A stretch of DNA of 64,000 bases from GCA-001856825 sp021797855 (GCA_027345195.1 DAHWIJ010000033.1:62001-126000); one strand, 5' to 3'; shown: positions 34,168 to 43,584, counted from the first letter of the stretch. Made by a program: numbers and translations. The notes: generated by a model from the letters alone, not told the origin.

Positions 34168-35078
34168 TCTCATCTATCAGACTCTACTTTCTAGGTACCG
34201 GGGGGTCCTGGCCCACACCGCAGAGAAACACGTTGAGCATAGGTATAAGGATAAATGACGAAGCCATTCTTTTCGACTGTGGGGAGAGCACACAGACTTC
34301 ACTTATGAAGAGCTCATTATCCCTAATGAAGATAAAGAGGATATTCATCACTCATTTCCATGGAGACCACTTTCTCGGGCTACCCGGACTTATTCAGACT
34401 ATGAGCTTCTACGGGAGAACTGACCAACTCGAGATATACGGCCCCATAGGAGCCTCCTCTGTCCTTGGAAACCTTCTATCACTTGGCTATTACTCACTGA
34501 ACTTCGAAATCAGGATCGAGGAGCTCAGGGGCTCCGGTTCCGTCGACTTCGGGGAATATTCCGTCGCTTATGCTCAGGCGAACCACACGATTCCGGCGCT
34601 TAGTTTTTCCCTGGTAGAGAAGGATTATGCGAAGCTTGAGGAGTCGAAGATTAAAGAGCTCAAGGTACCGAGACGCCTGCTGGAGAAGATCAGAAGGGAG
34701 GGAAGCGCACTCGTTGACGGAAGAACAATCAGAATAGAGGATATTTCCGGAGGGGTAAGAAAGGGAAGGAAAGTCTCTTACTCAGGGGATACCCGAAGGG
34801 ATGCGAACCTTCTGGAGTTATTTCGGAACTCTACCGTCCTCATACATGAATCCACGGGAGAGAGGGGCAACGAGAGCAAAGTGATTTCGTACGGCCACTC
34901 AACCGGAATGGATGCAGCGCTGCAAGCCAGGAATTCAAACTCCAAGAAACTTGTTCTCGTCCATTTCAGTCCCAGGTACAACGACATCAATCCGATCTTG
35001 GAAGAGGCCAGGTCTGTTTTCAGTAACGTCGTTGCCGCAGAAGAGCTGATGGAGATGGAAGTAGGAATCAATGATTGA
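34164..35078 (+). CDS. rnz: Ribonuclease Z (tRNA 3' endonuclease)
   Basis: 304-residue metallo-beta-lactamase nuclease that trims the 3' end of pre-tRNA. It has the zinc motif THFHGDHFLGLPG near residue 57, the conserved YSGDTR, the HEST loop and the C-terminal LVHFSPRY. Tight spacing with thiI (ATGA) puts two tRNA-processing steps in one transcript. Both tRNA genes seen in this window lack an encoded CCA, so accurate 3' trimming would be needed before CCA addition. Confidence 0.95.
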   Translation: MISSIRLYFLGTGGSWPTPQRNTLSIGIRINDEAILFDCGESTQTSLMKSSLSLMKIKRIFITHFHGDHFLGLPGLIQTMSFYGRTDQLEIYGPIGASSVLGNLLSLGYYSLNFEIRIEELRGSGSVDFGEYSVAYAQANHTIPALSFSLVEKDYAKLEESKIKELKVPRRLLEKIRREGSALVDGRTIRIEDISGGVRKGRKVSYSGDTRRDANLLELFRNSTVLIHESTGERGNESKVISYGHSTGMDAALQARNSNSKKLVLVHFSPRYNDINPILEEARSVFSNVVAAEELMEMEVGIND

Positions 35079-35970
35079 ACATCCAAACATTTACGAAGAG
35101 TTCGGCAACCTCGTAAAGCAAATTCCGAGTGGGAGCGTGTCCAGCTACGGAGATGTGGCTGTACAGCTTGGGGATGCAGCTGCATCAAGGGCAGTAGCTG
35201 AAATGGTTAATGAACTCACTGATGCAGATGCCATTCCTGTTCACAGGGTGGTTCCTGCTGACGGAAGTTTGGGTGGACATAACAGCACCCAAGGAATAAG
35301 GAGAAAAACTAGAAAATTGATGCAGGAGGGGGTCAGAATCTCCCAAGGGAGGATTGAAAACTTTGAAAAAATAAGGTTTACAGAATTCAAGTCAAGGTTC
35401 CCTTTGCTTCAGTTCAGGGAAGCGGCAAAGAGGATAAGTCTTGCGGGAAAGATGGATTATGGTGATTCGATAAGGGCAATGGACATATCTTATTCGGGAA
35501 GGACGGGGATTGGAGTTGCAGTAGATTTTTATGATGATTCAAGGTTTGAGATTGTGGTCAAGAATGTCAAAGCACCTTACATTCCCAATTATCTCTATCT
35601 TCGGGAGGGGGAGATTTATGAGTCCCTTGTGAGGAAGGGGATGCTTAACGTGATAGACGGGAACGGAATTATCCACAGGGACGGCAGAGGGGTAGCAACG
35701 CTGGTTGGTGCTTCGAGACAAGTGGCCACTGTGGGAATAGCCAAGAGCCTACTGATCGGAGAGGAAAGAAATGGCTACATCTTTTATCGTGGAAGGAAGA
35801 TTGGAAAGAAGTTAGATAAGTTCTTTGTTTCTAAGGGATTCGGAGTTGAAATTGAGGAATGCCTGAGACTTCTGATAAGGGAAGGTCATTTCCCTCAAAC
35901 AAAATGGGCCGACAAACTCTCAAGGAGATATAGGGATGAAATACTGCTTGCTAAATATAGCGTTCGATAA
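35071..35970 (+). CDS. Alkyltransferase-like domain fused to endonuclease V
   Basis: 299 residues in two domains. Residues 1-95 are an O6-alkylguanine-DNA alkyltransferase-type DNA-binding domain with SSYGDVA and the Arg finger in ASRAVA (R40). The active-site motif PCHRV reads PVHRV: the alkyl-accepting Cys is Val57 (codon GTT at 35239-35241). Residues 100-299 are endonuclease V, with catalytic acids visible in MDIS (D138), LREGE (E179) and VIDGNG (D196), which nicks DNA near deoxyinosine. A bifunctional AGT-EndoV fusion is known from Ferroplasma acidarmanus; here the first half should bind but not repair O6-alkylguanine. It overlaps rnz by 8 and truA by 35 bases. Confidence 0.93.
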   Translation: MIEHPNIYEEFGNLVKQIPSGSVSSYGDVAVQLGDAAASRAVAEMVNELTDADAIPVHRVVPADGSLGGHNSTQGIRRKTRKLMQEGVRISQGRIENFEKIRFTEFKSRFPLLQFREAAKRISLAGKMDYGDSIRAMDISYSGRTGIGVAVDFYDDSRFEIVVKNVKAPYIPNYLYLREGEIYESLVRKGMLNVIDGNGIIHRDGRGVATLVGASRQVATVGIAKSLLIGEERNGYIFYRGRKIGKKLDKFFVSKGFGVEIEECLRLLIREGHFPQTKWADKLSRRYRDEILLAKYSVR

Positions 35971-36709
35971 CACTTTTCATGGATTCCAGTATCAACCCAA
36001 GTTAAGAACGGTGCAGGGAGAACTTCTCAAGGCCCTCTCTCCGATAGGCATTGAGAGGGTGTATGGGTCCTCCAGGACGGATTCGCATGTGAGGGCTTCG
36101 TCGTCCATCATAGAGGTGGAGTATGATGACCCTCTGAAGGTGTGTAAAATTGTGGATTCCCTGGAAGGAATCGCAGTACTGGGTTACTTCGAGACCGACA
36201 AATTTATCAATATAAGAAAGTCACTTTCGAAGGAATATATATACTTCTGTGACAAGTCCCTCGATCGCCAGAGTTTGATGGAAACGATAACAGAATTTCT
36301 TGGGGGGAAAATGGAATGCTTCTCTCGAGACCCTGCAAAGAAGGTGGTACTGACCGGAATCAGATTCTATGTAGGAAAATCATTCACGATCCTCCTCTTC
36401 GAGGGGCGTTCATTTTCCTGGAACTTTGTTCGGATATCCGCAGAAACTATAATCAAACGGGTGGAAGGGAAAATACCGGATGAAGAGTGGTCAGAGCTTC
36501 TTAGCTGCAAAAGGAGGGCAAGGTTTAAGGGGAGTGCAGAGAACCTCATATTGTTCAAAACCAAGGCACCTTTCGAATTCAGCCAATACAAATCCAGGAA
36601 CATAAACAAGATTAGGTCCAGAATTTTCCAGGATTTCTACTGGTTAGTTGGTGTAAACGCAGAGGTCAAGGACATAGTTGAATCCGCAGGCTTCCTTGGC
36701 AAGGGATGA
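35936..36709 (+). CDS. truA: tRNA pseudouridine synthase A family
   Basis: 257 residues. IAFDNTFHGFQYQP opens the TruA fold, and GSSRTDSHVRA near residue 41 holds the catalytic Asp. The C-terminal SWNFVRISAETIIKRVEG matches the family's MVRN(M)VG segment. TruA/Pus3 forms pseudouridine at 38-40 of the tRNA anticodon stem. The start overlaps the preceding gene by 35 bases but is fixed by the conserved first strand. It completes a run of tRNA- and DNA-maintenance genes. Confidence 0.9.
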   Translation: MKYCLLNIAFDNTFHGFQYQPKLRTVQGELLKALSPIGIERVYGSSRTDSHVRASSSIIEVEYDDPLKVCKIVDSLEGIAVLGYFETDKFINIRKSLSKEYIYFCDKSLDRQSLMETITEFLGGKMECFSRDPAKKVVLTGIRFYVGKSFTILLFEGRSFSWNFVRISAETIIKRVEGKIPDEEWSELLSCKRRARFKGSAENLILFKTKAPFEFSQYKSRNINKIRSRIFQDFYWLVGVNAEVKDIVESAGFLGKG

Positions 36710-36711
36710 GG

Positions 36712-37326
36712 TTATTTGGAGAGCAGGGCCAGATCGTCCGCAATGTTTCTCAGCTTAAGACCCTTTGACTTCGCAAAGTCTGCCGCTGCATCGGTCCAGT
36801 CATAGTTATCTACCAAAATCAACGGATCGTCGGCTAACTTAGGCCAGACGGTATTCAACTCGAAGGTCACGTTCTCGTACGAGTGATCAGAATCGTGGAA
36901 GAAAACGTCAAGCTTAGGAATTGATTGCAGAACTACTTTCAGCTTTGAAGATGATGTCCCCTTCACATATTCAAGATTCGACTTCAACTCCTTAGGGATT
37001 ATGAACCCCACCTCCCTGTCACCCTTCCCGTAAGGCATTCCCGGATCTATGCTGATAAGCCTTCCCTCGCCATTCATTGCTGATAGGATGCTAGTGGTGG
37101 ATACCCCCGGTCCCATCCCTGTCTCGATCACGACTTGGGGCTTCCTCTCCCTGATTACAGAAAATATGGCCCTGACCTCATCCTTCGATATCTGCCAGTA
37201 CCTTCCGGTCTTCAGGACGCTTCTTTCATAGTCAACCACCGCCTTGCTCTCCCTCAAGAATGCTCTGACTTCCGAAATTCTAACCCCCTTCTTCTCGAAA
37301 TAATCCCAGAATTCCTTGTTCAGCAT
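36712..37326 (-). CDS. Class I SAM-dependent methyltransferase
   Basis: About 204 residues. VVIETGMGPGVSTTSI is the SAM-binding loop, ISIDPG the acidic residue after strand 2, and DVFFHDSDHSYENV and ILVDNYDW follow as in O-methyltransferase-like (Methyltransf_24 type) proteins. The substrate is unknown. ATG 37326 is preceded by GGGGAGGT at ideal spacing; the longer frame from 37374 runs into the divergent promoter. It is divergent from the GT4 gene. Confidence 0.85.
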   Translation of the reverse strand: MLNKEFWDYFEKKGVRISEVRAFLRESKAVVDYERSVLKTGRYWQISKDEVRAIFSVIRERKPQVVIETGMGPGVSTTSILSAMNGEGRLISIDPGMPYGKGDREVGFIIPKELKSNLEYVKGTSSSKLKVVLQSIPKLDVFFHDSDHSYENVTFELNTVWPKLADDPLILVDNYDWTDAAADFAKSKGLKLRNIADDLALLSK

Positions 37327-37412
37327 AACCTCCCCTTGAAATGGTGATATATAACATTTGTATTGTTTCCGCATTTAGGGAAACTTTTAATAAATATCAC
37401 ACTTTAAACAGG

Positions 37413-38777
37413 ATGAAAGTTTGCATTAACAGCCAGACGCCAGTGGTAAGATTCAAAATCAGTTATGGTGATCTTTTGGATAAATATGGAGATTTGCCTG
37501 ATCCGTTGGATTTAGGAGAGCTCGAAGAGGGAATAGACTACGAATTCACGCCTGGAGGTGTCACCAATATGCTTTACCCGGCGGTAAACAATATGCTTAC
37601 CAGCGGTTTCCTTGAAAAGGTTGTATGGGTCTCGCTTGGCGTGAACTATCCTCCAAGACTCTCCACAGGAAACCTTACCATTTCCCACGTGGAGATTGAG
37701 GAAAGAGTCCTCAGGAATTATACAACGTTCAAAGAGGGATTGTGGTCGGAGATTCACGGAATAGGAAAGTCAAAATTCAAGCAGGATGAGTTCAACGCAT
37801 ACGCAATATATAACTGGGAAAACGCGAAGAAAATGTTCGAATACATGAGCGATACAGACCTTTTCTACGTTCAGGATTTCCAGTTGCTTATGACTGGCAC
37901 CTTCATCGGCCCATCCGCACCCGCAGTACTTCGATGGCACATTCCATTCGTTCCCGAAAAGATGGGAACGTTCGCAAGGAGGGTCGTGATAAAGGGAATG
38001 GAGAGTTTCGATGCGGTCGTGGTGAGCACCAGGAGGGATCTGGAAGGGCTCATAAAATCGGACTATAGGGGGAGAGCATATCAACTCTACCCTTACATAG
38101 ACGAGAATGAGTGGAAGGATGCTCCACCACCGCATGAATTGGAAAAGCTCAAGGAAAAGATAGGTCTCAGACCAGACGAGAGACTGGTAACAGTAGTAGC
38201 GAGAATGGACAGAATAAAGTCGCAGGATATCGCCATAAAGGCATTCGCGTTGGCATCCAAGAGGGAGAAATTGAAGCTGGCTCTTGTTGGTGACGGAAGC
38301 TTTTCGTCATCCTCCAAAGGGGGTCTAAGCGTAGGGAAGGGAAGAGCTTGGAGAGCTGAACTTGAAAGACTAGTCAAGGAGCTTGGACTTGAGGACAAGG
38401 TAATTTTCCTTGGACATTCCCCAAAAGAAGAGCTAAGGGCCGCGTATTACCTATCATCTGTGGTGGTGCTTTCCTCATCTTTGGAAGGGTTCGGAATAAC
38501 CGTCCTCGAAGCCTGGGCTAGCAAGAAACCAGTAGTGGTGAGTTCTGGGTGCGGAGTAAGTGAGTTAGTAGTCAACGATTCTAACGGTTATGTTTTTCAG
38601 CCTGGTGACTTTGAAACCGCGAGCCAAATGATCCTGAAAGCAATTGGGAGTGCTTCAGACCGCCTAGGAGAGAATGGATTCGAAAGTTCAAAGCAGTGCT
38701 TCCTCACTACGGCAATAGAAAGGGAGAAAAAGATCTTTGAAGAAGTGGGAAGGGAATTCAAGCTAGACCAAGAATGA
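37413..38777 (+). CDS. GT4-family glycosyltransferase (trehalose-synthase-like)
   Basis: About 454 residues with two Rossmann domains of GT-B type. The C-terminal half has VVARMDRIKSQDIAIKAF, LALVGDGS, VIFLGHSPKEEL and the donor-binding SSLEGFGITVLEAWASKKPVV (E-x7-E). The N-terminal acceptor domain, with LRWHIPFVPEK, resembles TreT-like trehalose glycosyltransferring synthases more than cell-surface transferases. It could make trehalose or another osmolyte from NDP-glucose. ATG 37413 lies about 24 bases after the TATA-like cttttaataaat, so it is leaderless. The longer start at 37341 would precede that TATA box. Confidence 0.82.
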   Translation: MKVCINSQTPVVRFKISYGDLLDKYGDLPDPLDLGELEEGIDYEFTPGGVTNMLYPAVNNMLTSGFLEKVVWVSLGVNYPPRLSTGNLTISHVEIEERVLRNYTTFKEGLWSEIHGIGKSKFKQDEFNAYAIYNWENAKKMFEYMSDTDLFYVQDFQLLMTGTFIGPSAPAVLRWHIPFVPEKMGTFARRVVIKGMESFDAVVVSTRRDLEGLIKSDYRGRAYQLYPYIDENEWKDAPPPHELEKLKEKIGLRPDERLVTVVARMDRIKSQDIAIKAFALASKREKLKLALVGDGSFSSSSKGGLSVGKGRAWRAELERLVKELGLEDKVIFLGHSPKEELRAAYYLSSVVVLSSSLEGFGITVLEAWASKKPVVVSSGCGVSELVVNDSNGYVFQPGDFETASQMILKAIGSASDRLGENGFESSKQCFLTTAIEREKKIFEEVGREFKLDQE

Positions 38778-38810
38778 TGATGGAACTCTCTTTAGCAGTG
38801 ACCTAGACTG

Positions 38811-39974
38811 TCACTCAAGTGCTATCTTCAGGTCCTCTATCAGATCCTCTTTATCCTCGACCCCGACAGACATCCTCACTAGTCCCTCTGAGATTCCCGC
38901 TTCCTTTCGCTCCTCCTGGCTAAGGCTGAGATGTGATGTCTCCGCGGGAAGCGTGAAGAGCGATTCCACGCCGCCCAGACTAGGAGCGTAAGAGAATATC
39001 TTGAGTTTTTTGGCCATCTCTTTAGCAGATTTTAACCCACCAGAAAGTTCGAAAGAAACCATCCCACCGAAACCTCTCAAATTTCTCTTTGCAATTCCGT
39101 TGTATTCTGATACTTCCAACCCGGGATAAAGGACTTTTGAAACCCTCTTGTTCTCTGCCAGGAACTTGGCTACCTCAAGTCCGTTCTCATTATGAGCTTT
39201 CATCCTGAGTCCTAGCGTTTTTATCCCCCTGAGACCAAGGTAAGCCTGGATGGGATCGGGCGAGGTACCTAGCATCTTTCTCTTGGCCCATACCGACTCC
39301 ATTTCCTTCTTGTCGAATCCGGCCAATCCAAGCAGGATATCGCTGTGGCCGCCTATGTATTTTGTCCCGCTATGAAGGGTAAAGGAAGCTCCAAATCTTG
39401 AAGGGTTCTGATTATACGGGGAGGCAAAGGTTGCGTCAACTATGAGAGGGATTTCCGCTTCACGGGACATCTTTCCAAGAAGTTCAAGGTCACAGACTCC
39501 AAGAGTAGGATTGACAACCGATTCAGTGTATATGGCGGCATAATTATCCAGTTTCACTTCCCCAGAGTTGAGCTGGTCAAGTTTAACAAAATCAACTCCT
39601 ATACCGATAGAAGGGAGGAATCTAGAGAAGAATATAAAGGTCTCACCGTACAGTTCCTTCACCGACACCAATTTGTCTCCTTTCCTTAGGACTGAAAGAA
39701 CTGTAGAAGTAATTGCCCCCATTCCTGTTGAGAAAGAGAGTGATTCCTCGACCAAGTCCAAAGAGGCATATTTTCTTTCTAGAGCCTCTAGAGTGGGATT
39801 GCCCCATCTGGTGTACATAAATGGTTTACCCCTTGTATGATCTGTATATGCCGAGGGATTGGGATTCGGGTTGTAAAATGTTGATGTCTCGAATATCGGT
39901 GTCGTCACATTACCTACCGTCGCGTCCCTGAACTCCCCTGCTTGAACTGCCCTAGTGTTGAAGCCTGTCTCCAT
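38811..39974 (-). CDS. Cystathionine gamma-synthase/lyase family PLP enzyme
   Basis: 387-residue fold-type I PLP enzyme. NTRAVQAGEF is the usual start, YTRWGNPTLEALE and SFSTGMGAI follow, and the PLP lysine is in HSGTKYIGGHSD near residue 200. Closely related enzymes perform gamma-synthase, gamma-lyase or methionine gamma-lyase reactions in Cys/Met metabolism, and residues that decide between them cannot be judged here. A TATA-like ccattaaatat about 25 bases before the ATG predicts a leaderless message. Confidence 0.9.
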   Translation of the reverse strand: METGFNTRAVQAGEFRDATVGNVTTPIFETSTFYNPNPNPSAYTDHTRGKPFMYTRWGNPTLEALERKYASLDLVEESLSFSTGMGAITSTVLSVLRKGDKLVSVKELYGETFIFFSRFLPSIGIGVDFVKLDQLNSGEVKLDNYAAIYTESVVNPTLGVCDLELLGKMSREAEIPLIVDATFASPYNQNPSRFGASFTLHSGTKYIGGHSDILLGLAGFDKKEMESVWAKRKMLGTSPDPIQAYLGLRGIKTLGLRMKAHNENGLEVAKFLAENKRVSKVLYPGLEVSEYNGIAKRNLRGFGGMVSFELSGGLKSAKEMAKKLKIFSYAPSLGGVESLFTLPAETSHLSLSQEERKEAGISEGLVRMSVGVEDKEDLIEDLKIALE

Positions 39975-40233
39975 GGTATATGAAACTCAAAACTGATATT
40001 TAATGGTGAACACTTAGGCGATTTTATTGGAACGTAACGTGGAATGCACAGGTGACTAATGAGGGAAGTATAGGACGAATAAATTCAGACCTTACCATGA
40101 TGTCGATGAACGGAAATAATTCCTCTATTGCGACCTCACAACACATCCTTACATCACCTTTGAATCCATAATGGTTCAACGTGACCCTCCTATCTTTCAA
40201 AATACCTAAATATCTTCCAACGCTCTCGCAACG

Positions 40234-40662
40234 ATGACAGACTCTAATGATAAGAATCACTTTAGCATGGAGTACGTGGTAGCTTGGGTCGACACTGACG
40301 CCCTCGGTATCGTACACTTTTCGAATTACTTTAGGTTATGCGAAAGAACTGAACAACTTTTCTTTGAATCGAAGGGGCTCTACGGACGAAACAAAGTCTT
40401 CCTCCCCAGAGTCCACGCCTCGTGCGATTACCTGTACCCAATGCGCTTTAGACAAAGAGCAAGAGTGGAGATGTCCTTAAAAGAAGTCGGAAAGAGGAGC
40501 TTAACATTTGAGTATACTATAGTCAATGAATCTGAAGGAAAGGTTAGTGCGAAGTGCCGTATCGTCGTCGCTTCCGTAGAAGAAAATATGCGACCTGTGG
40601 AAATTGACGAAGACATGAAGAAAAGTCTGAGAGAGATATTAAATCCAGAAGTGGTAAATTGA
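40234..40662 (+). CDS. Acyl-CoA thioesterase of the 4HBT/YbgC hot-dog family
   Basis: 142 residues forming a single hot-dog domain. WVDTDALGIVHFSNYFRL carries the catalytic Asp and the His of the 4-hydroxybenzoyl-CoA thioesterase type, followed by the long central helix. It hydrolyses acyl-CoA esters; the substrate is unknown. A shorter start at Met12 (MEYVVAW) is possible. It has its own AT-rich promoter region near 40205. Confidence 0.87.
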   Translation: MTDSNDKNHFSMEYVVAWVDTDALGIVHFSNYFRLCERTEQLFFESKGLYGRNKVFLPRVHASCDYLYPMRFRQRARVEMSLKEVGKRSLTFEYTIVNESEGKVSAKCRIVVASVEENMRPVEIDEDMKKSLREILNPEVVN

Positions 40663-41061
40663 ATGTGAATGGCATCTAGGACTTTCAGCCGTCTATCTCT
40701 ATAGAAGGTACAGTAACCTACATTTAAAACGATGTAACCTATTTGAAAAGCAGGAATGTGCAGAATGGCAAATATGGTAGTCTGAGACGTATCACCATCG
40801 CGGGTACTCTCTTATAGCATGTCTGTGACCTGGTAAAATTCAGCGATGAAGACGAATTAGATAACACCAATTGAATAATGATGTCCCTAAGCGATACGGG
40901 ATTTTTATTCAATGTCCTTCCTAGGCTTCTCTAATCTCACACACGTGTTAAGGCAGTGGGGACGCATCCTTCTGTCAATCCAAAACAACGGAAGAAAATT
41001 CTTCAAAATCTCTTATTGGTGCTTTTGACCTCGTGGAAACCAGTACAACAAACTTCACTAT
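40663..41061. other. Intergenic stretch without a recognised gene
   Basis: 399 bases between the 3' ends of the thioesterase and the APC permease genes, which converge here. Short frames are present but none has start signals or recognisable composition. I saw no tRNA or hairpin terminator; a short T-run at about 40903-40909 might terminate the thioesterase message. Confidence 0.35.
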
Positions 41062-42369
41062 TTACTTCCTCCTTAATTTTACGTAGAAGTATACCCCGGA
41101 AACGACGACCCCGACGACGGTCAAAATTGTCACAATTACGGGCGAAGTCAGAATGAGCAAGACGCCCAAGACAACAAATATGATTGATGTTACTAGGAAA
41201 ATAATTGTACCGCCACGCACCCTGAACGGTATTTCTGATCCTTGTAACTTTCTGTGATGCCAGAGTGCACTATATGCCACGAAAGCATACATGAAAGAAT
41301 CAAATAGCGCCGCAATAAGCACTGGCACTTGGAAACTCTTGGTTGCATAAACGAGTACCGAAATAGTTAGTGCTATGACATAAAGAAAGATGAGGGACGC
41401 TGTGGGGGTGAAGAATCTCGAATTGATCTTTCCCAAGAATGAAGGAAGTGTCCCTTCCCTTCCTAGTGCATATATAAGTCTCGAAGTACCCAGTATCCCG
41501 GCATTGAAAGTGCCGAAACTCATCACAGCACTGACTAGTGCGACCACAACGGCGGAATCCTTATTGAGCATGTATTTCCCAAGGACAATCTGTGGCACCG
41601 GAGACGAGACTACAAGATCGATAGGAACCCTAGTGAAAATTGCCGACGAGACAAACATGAATATTATTCCCAGCATGACTATAGCAATGGGCATAGCTTT
41701 GGGAATTCCTCTCTTAAAGTCAAGTGCTTCTTCTCCCAATGTTGTAACCCTCCCGAATCCAAGGAAGAAATAGACTCCTACAGCAGCTGCAGTAAGAGAA
41801 TCCACCACATTGACGCTACCCCCGGTATTCACATTTACGTGGGGGGTGAGCAAGGCAACAATTGATATTGCTATGAGAGAAAGTGCTATGAAGAAAGTAA
41901 TCCCCATCTGGAAATTCCCGGAAACCTCTACGCCTACAGCATTTATCACCACTATTACCGTTAACGAGATCACTGACCAAAGTATTGATGGGAGAAGGGG
42001 AATGAGAAAATGCAGAACATTACCAAGCACATACGCTTCTACCCCTGCAGCACCCAGAATGATGATAGTCCACATAAAAGAAAGGGTAACGGATATGACG
42101 TTCCCCATTGGCCTCTTGAGGAACACACGATTTCCTGCAGCAGATGGGTAAATGCTCACAAGTTCTCCATATGAAAGCGCAGCTGCAGTAGCGAGAACAG
42201 TTGATATTACAACTGCCAATAGCATGCTTGGGAAATTGGACGTGTAAGTTTCCATGATTATAATGCTCAGAAATACGGATGCAGCTAACGGGGTTCCCAT
42301 TGTCACAGCGACTAACCTAGTAAATTTCAGACTCCGCTTAAGATTAGGTGCTATTCCCATCACCTCCAT
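41062..42369 (-). CDS. APC-superfamily permease at the end of the SCP2 operon
   Basis: 435 residues with about 12 helices. The first helices include GTPLAASVFLSIIIMETY, and YGELVSIYPSAAGNRVFLKRP matches the APC helix-2/loop region. Gene order (saccharopine-dehydrogenase-like, three SCP2-like, permease) with overlaps at nearly every junction indicates one transcript, so its substrate is probably that of the operon. Its ATG at 42369 overlaps the preceding SCP2-like gene by 10 bases; ATG 42360 is an alternative. Confidence 0.88.
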   Translation of the reverse strand: MEVMGIAPNLKRSLKFTRLVAVTMGTPLAASVFLSIIIMETYTSNFPSMLLAVVISTVLATAAALSYGELVSIYPSAAGNRVFLKRPMGNVISVTLSFMWTIIILGAAGVEAYVLGNVLHFLIPLLPSILWSVISLTVIVVINAVGVEVSGNFQMGITFFIALSLIAISIVALLTPHVNVNTGGSVNVVDSLTAAAVGVYFFLGFGRVTTLGEEALDFKRGIPKAMPIAIVMLGIIFMFVSSAIFTRVPIDLVVSSPVPQIVLGKYMLNKDSAVVVALVSAVMSFGTFNAGILGTSRLIYALGREGTLPSFLGKINSRFFTPTASLIFLYVIALTISVLVYATKSFQVPVLIAALFDSFMYAFVAYSALWHHRKLQGSEIPFRVRGGTIIFLVTSIIFVVLGVLLILTSPVIVTILTVVGVVVSGVYFYVKLRRK

Positions 42370-42719
42370 AGGAGCCTGGCAATGGCATCAAGCACAATCT
42401 GATCTCTTTCGGAGCCATACGTTTCTACAACGCCATCCAGGTAGAGATGGGCTATCTTTTCCTGTCCTTTGAACATTCTGATCAGGGTATCGGATTCCCC
42501 TATTACCTTGACTTTCCCATCATCTATGGATTCTGCTTTCATAATGCCTGTAATCTTTCCCTCGTTCACGGAGAGTATGAAACCTGCATTTAAGTCCTTG
42601 CCCCATATGTTGACGACAGAGCTCCACTTCTTTATTAGCTTTTGTACCTTTTCATTGGTGTTAACGTCAGCGGTAAACTTCTCTATATTTTCCCTCAGTT
42701 CTGAAATTTTATCAATCAT
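42360..42719 (-). CDS. SCP2-like lipid-binding-fold protein (third in tandem)
   Basis: 119 residues. The pattern GFILSVNEGKITGIMKAES followed by GESDTLIRMFKGQEKIAHLYLDG and a closing helix matches the SCP2 sterol-carrier fold, a small alpha/beta tunnel protein that binds acyl chains or other hydrophobic ligands. It starts at an ATG overlapping the previous stop by one base (TGATG). It is a divergent paralogue of the two genes upstream. Confidence 0.72.
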   Translation of the reverse strand: MIDKISELRENIEKFTADVNTNEKVQKLIKKWSSVVNIWGKDLNAGFILSVNEGKITGIMKAESIDDGKVKVIGESDTLIRMFKGQEKIAHLYLDGVVETYGSERDQIVLDAIARLLWR

Positions 42720-43126
42720 CAGACGACACCACTTGCAATTCTTGCAAGGTCCTCTGCTGCGAGAACGTATCTGGACAGCCGTGCGATGTCTCCTGTCACC
42801 TTAAGGTCCCCCTTCAACATTGAATTTATAAGACTTGTCTTCCCTTCCATCAAATTCTCCCAGGTAGAAGCCCTACCGCTTATCAGGTACTCATCAAGCG
42901 TGATGTCTTCTGAGTCCTTAATTTCGATACCATTACATCTTCCATCTTTCAGAACCATTTTCACAACCATTTTCATTCCTGCCTTCACGTTATAGGAATC
43001 CTTATCCCCAATTATAGAGAAGGTGATGCTCCACTTCCACCCTTTACCGTCTTTTCTATATTTCTCGTCTTCGTTTATCTTCCTGCAAAATTCTGTGAAC
43101 CACTCGCCCGAAAATTTCGCCTTCAC
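42719..43126 (-). CDS. SCP2-like lipid-binding-fold protein (second in tandem)
   Basis: About 135 residues. WKWSITFSIIGDKDSYNVKA, then GRCNGIEI and GRASTWENLMEGKTSLINSML, then GDLKVTGDIARLSRYV follow the SCP2 strand-helix order, including the usual K/D-hydrophobic loop before the last helix. The start is placed at GTG 43126, which overlaps the preceding stop as GTGA and follows GAGAGGGG; the longer frame from 43150 is not needed. Confidence 0.72.
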   Translation of the reverse strand: MKAKFSGEWFTEFCRKINEDEKYRKDGKGWKWSITFSIIGDKDSYNVKAGMKMVVKMVLKDGRCNGIEIKDSEDITLDEYLISGRASTWENLMEGKTSLINSMLKGDLKVTGDIARLSRYVLAAEDLARIASGVV

Positions 43127-43581
43127 AGGTACCCCTCTCCAGCTGCCCACTTCTGAAACTGAATTTTGGTGGGAAGTACTGATTCACTGCATACCTTCCT
43201 GATGATAACCTCCATTCTATCTGATGCCGCCTGGATCTGTAATGCCTTTTTCATTGGACCCTTAAATTCCAACGTTCCGTCTATCACAAGGGATACAAAG
43301 CTGTCATCTCCCTTCAGAAGACGAATGAGAGTATCGTAGTCATTCACGTAATAGATTATTTCCGCCTCCTTCTCTTTCTTAGCAAGTTTCTTCTTCGGGA
43401 CCAGGAAGAATTCCTCAATTTCCCCATCCGTGGTTTTCTGCCATACCCCTATCTTGAGATCTTTAAGATAGATGAGCTCTGTAGTGGTATAGGACCCCCT
43501 GCCAAATTCTCTGAAAGATTTATCGCTGTTGAGCGTGTCTTTCAGATACTTGAAAAATTCTGACGTCCCGAATCGCAACAT
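43123..43581 (-). CDS. SCP2-like lipid-binding-fold protein (first in tandem)
   Basis: 152 residues. The core pattern, IEEFFLVPKKKL, then YYVNDYDTLIRLLKGDDSF, VSLVIDGTLEFKG and a long C-terminal helix, corresponds to the other two SCP2-like proteins downstream. Its ATG lies three bases after the saccharopine-dehydrogenase-like stop. The three paralogues differ enough that recent tandem duplication is unlikely. Confidence 0.7.
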   Translation of the reverse strand: MLRFGTSEFFKYLKDTLNSDKSFREFGRGSYTTTELIYLKDLKIGVWQKTTDGEIEEFFLVPKKKLAKKEKEAEIIYYVNDYDTLIRLLKGDDSFVSLVIDGTLEFKGPMKKALQIQAASDRMEVIIRKVCSESVLPTKIQFQKWAAGEGYL

Positions 43582-43584
43582 GAT

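Noticed and set aside
40956..41156. 66-codon frame between thioesterase and permease
   Set aside because: Low-complexity basic tail, antisense to the permease end, no start signals.
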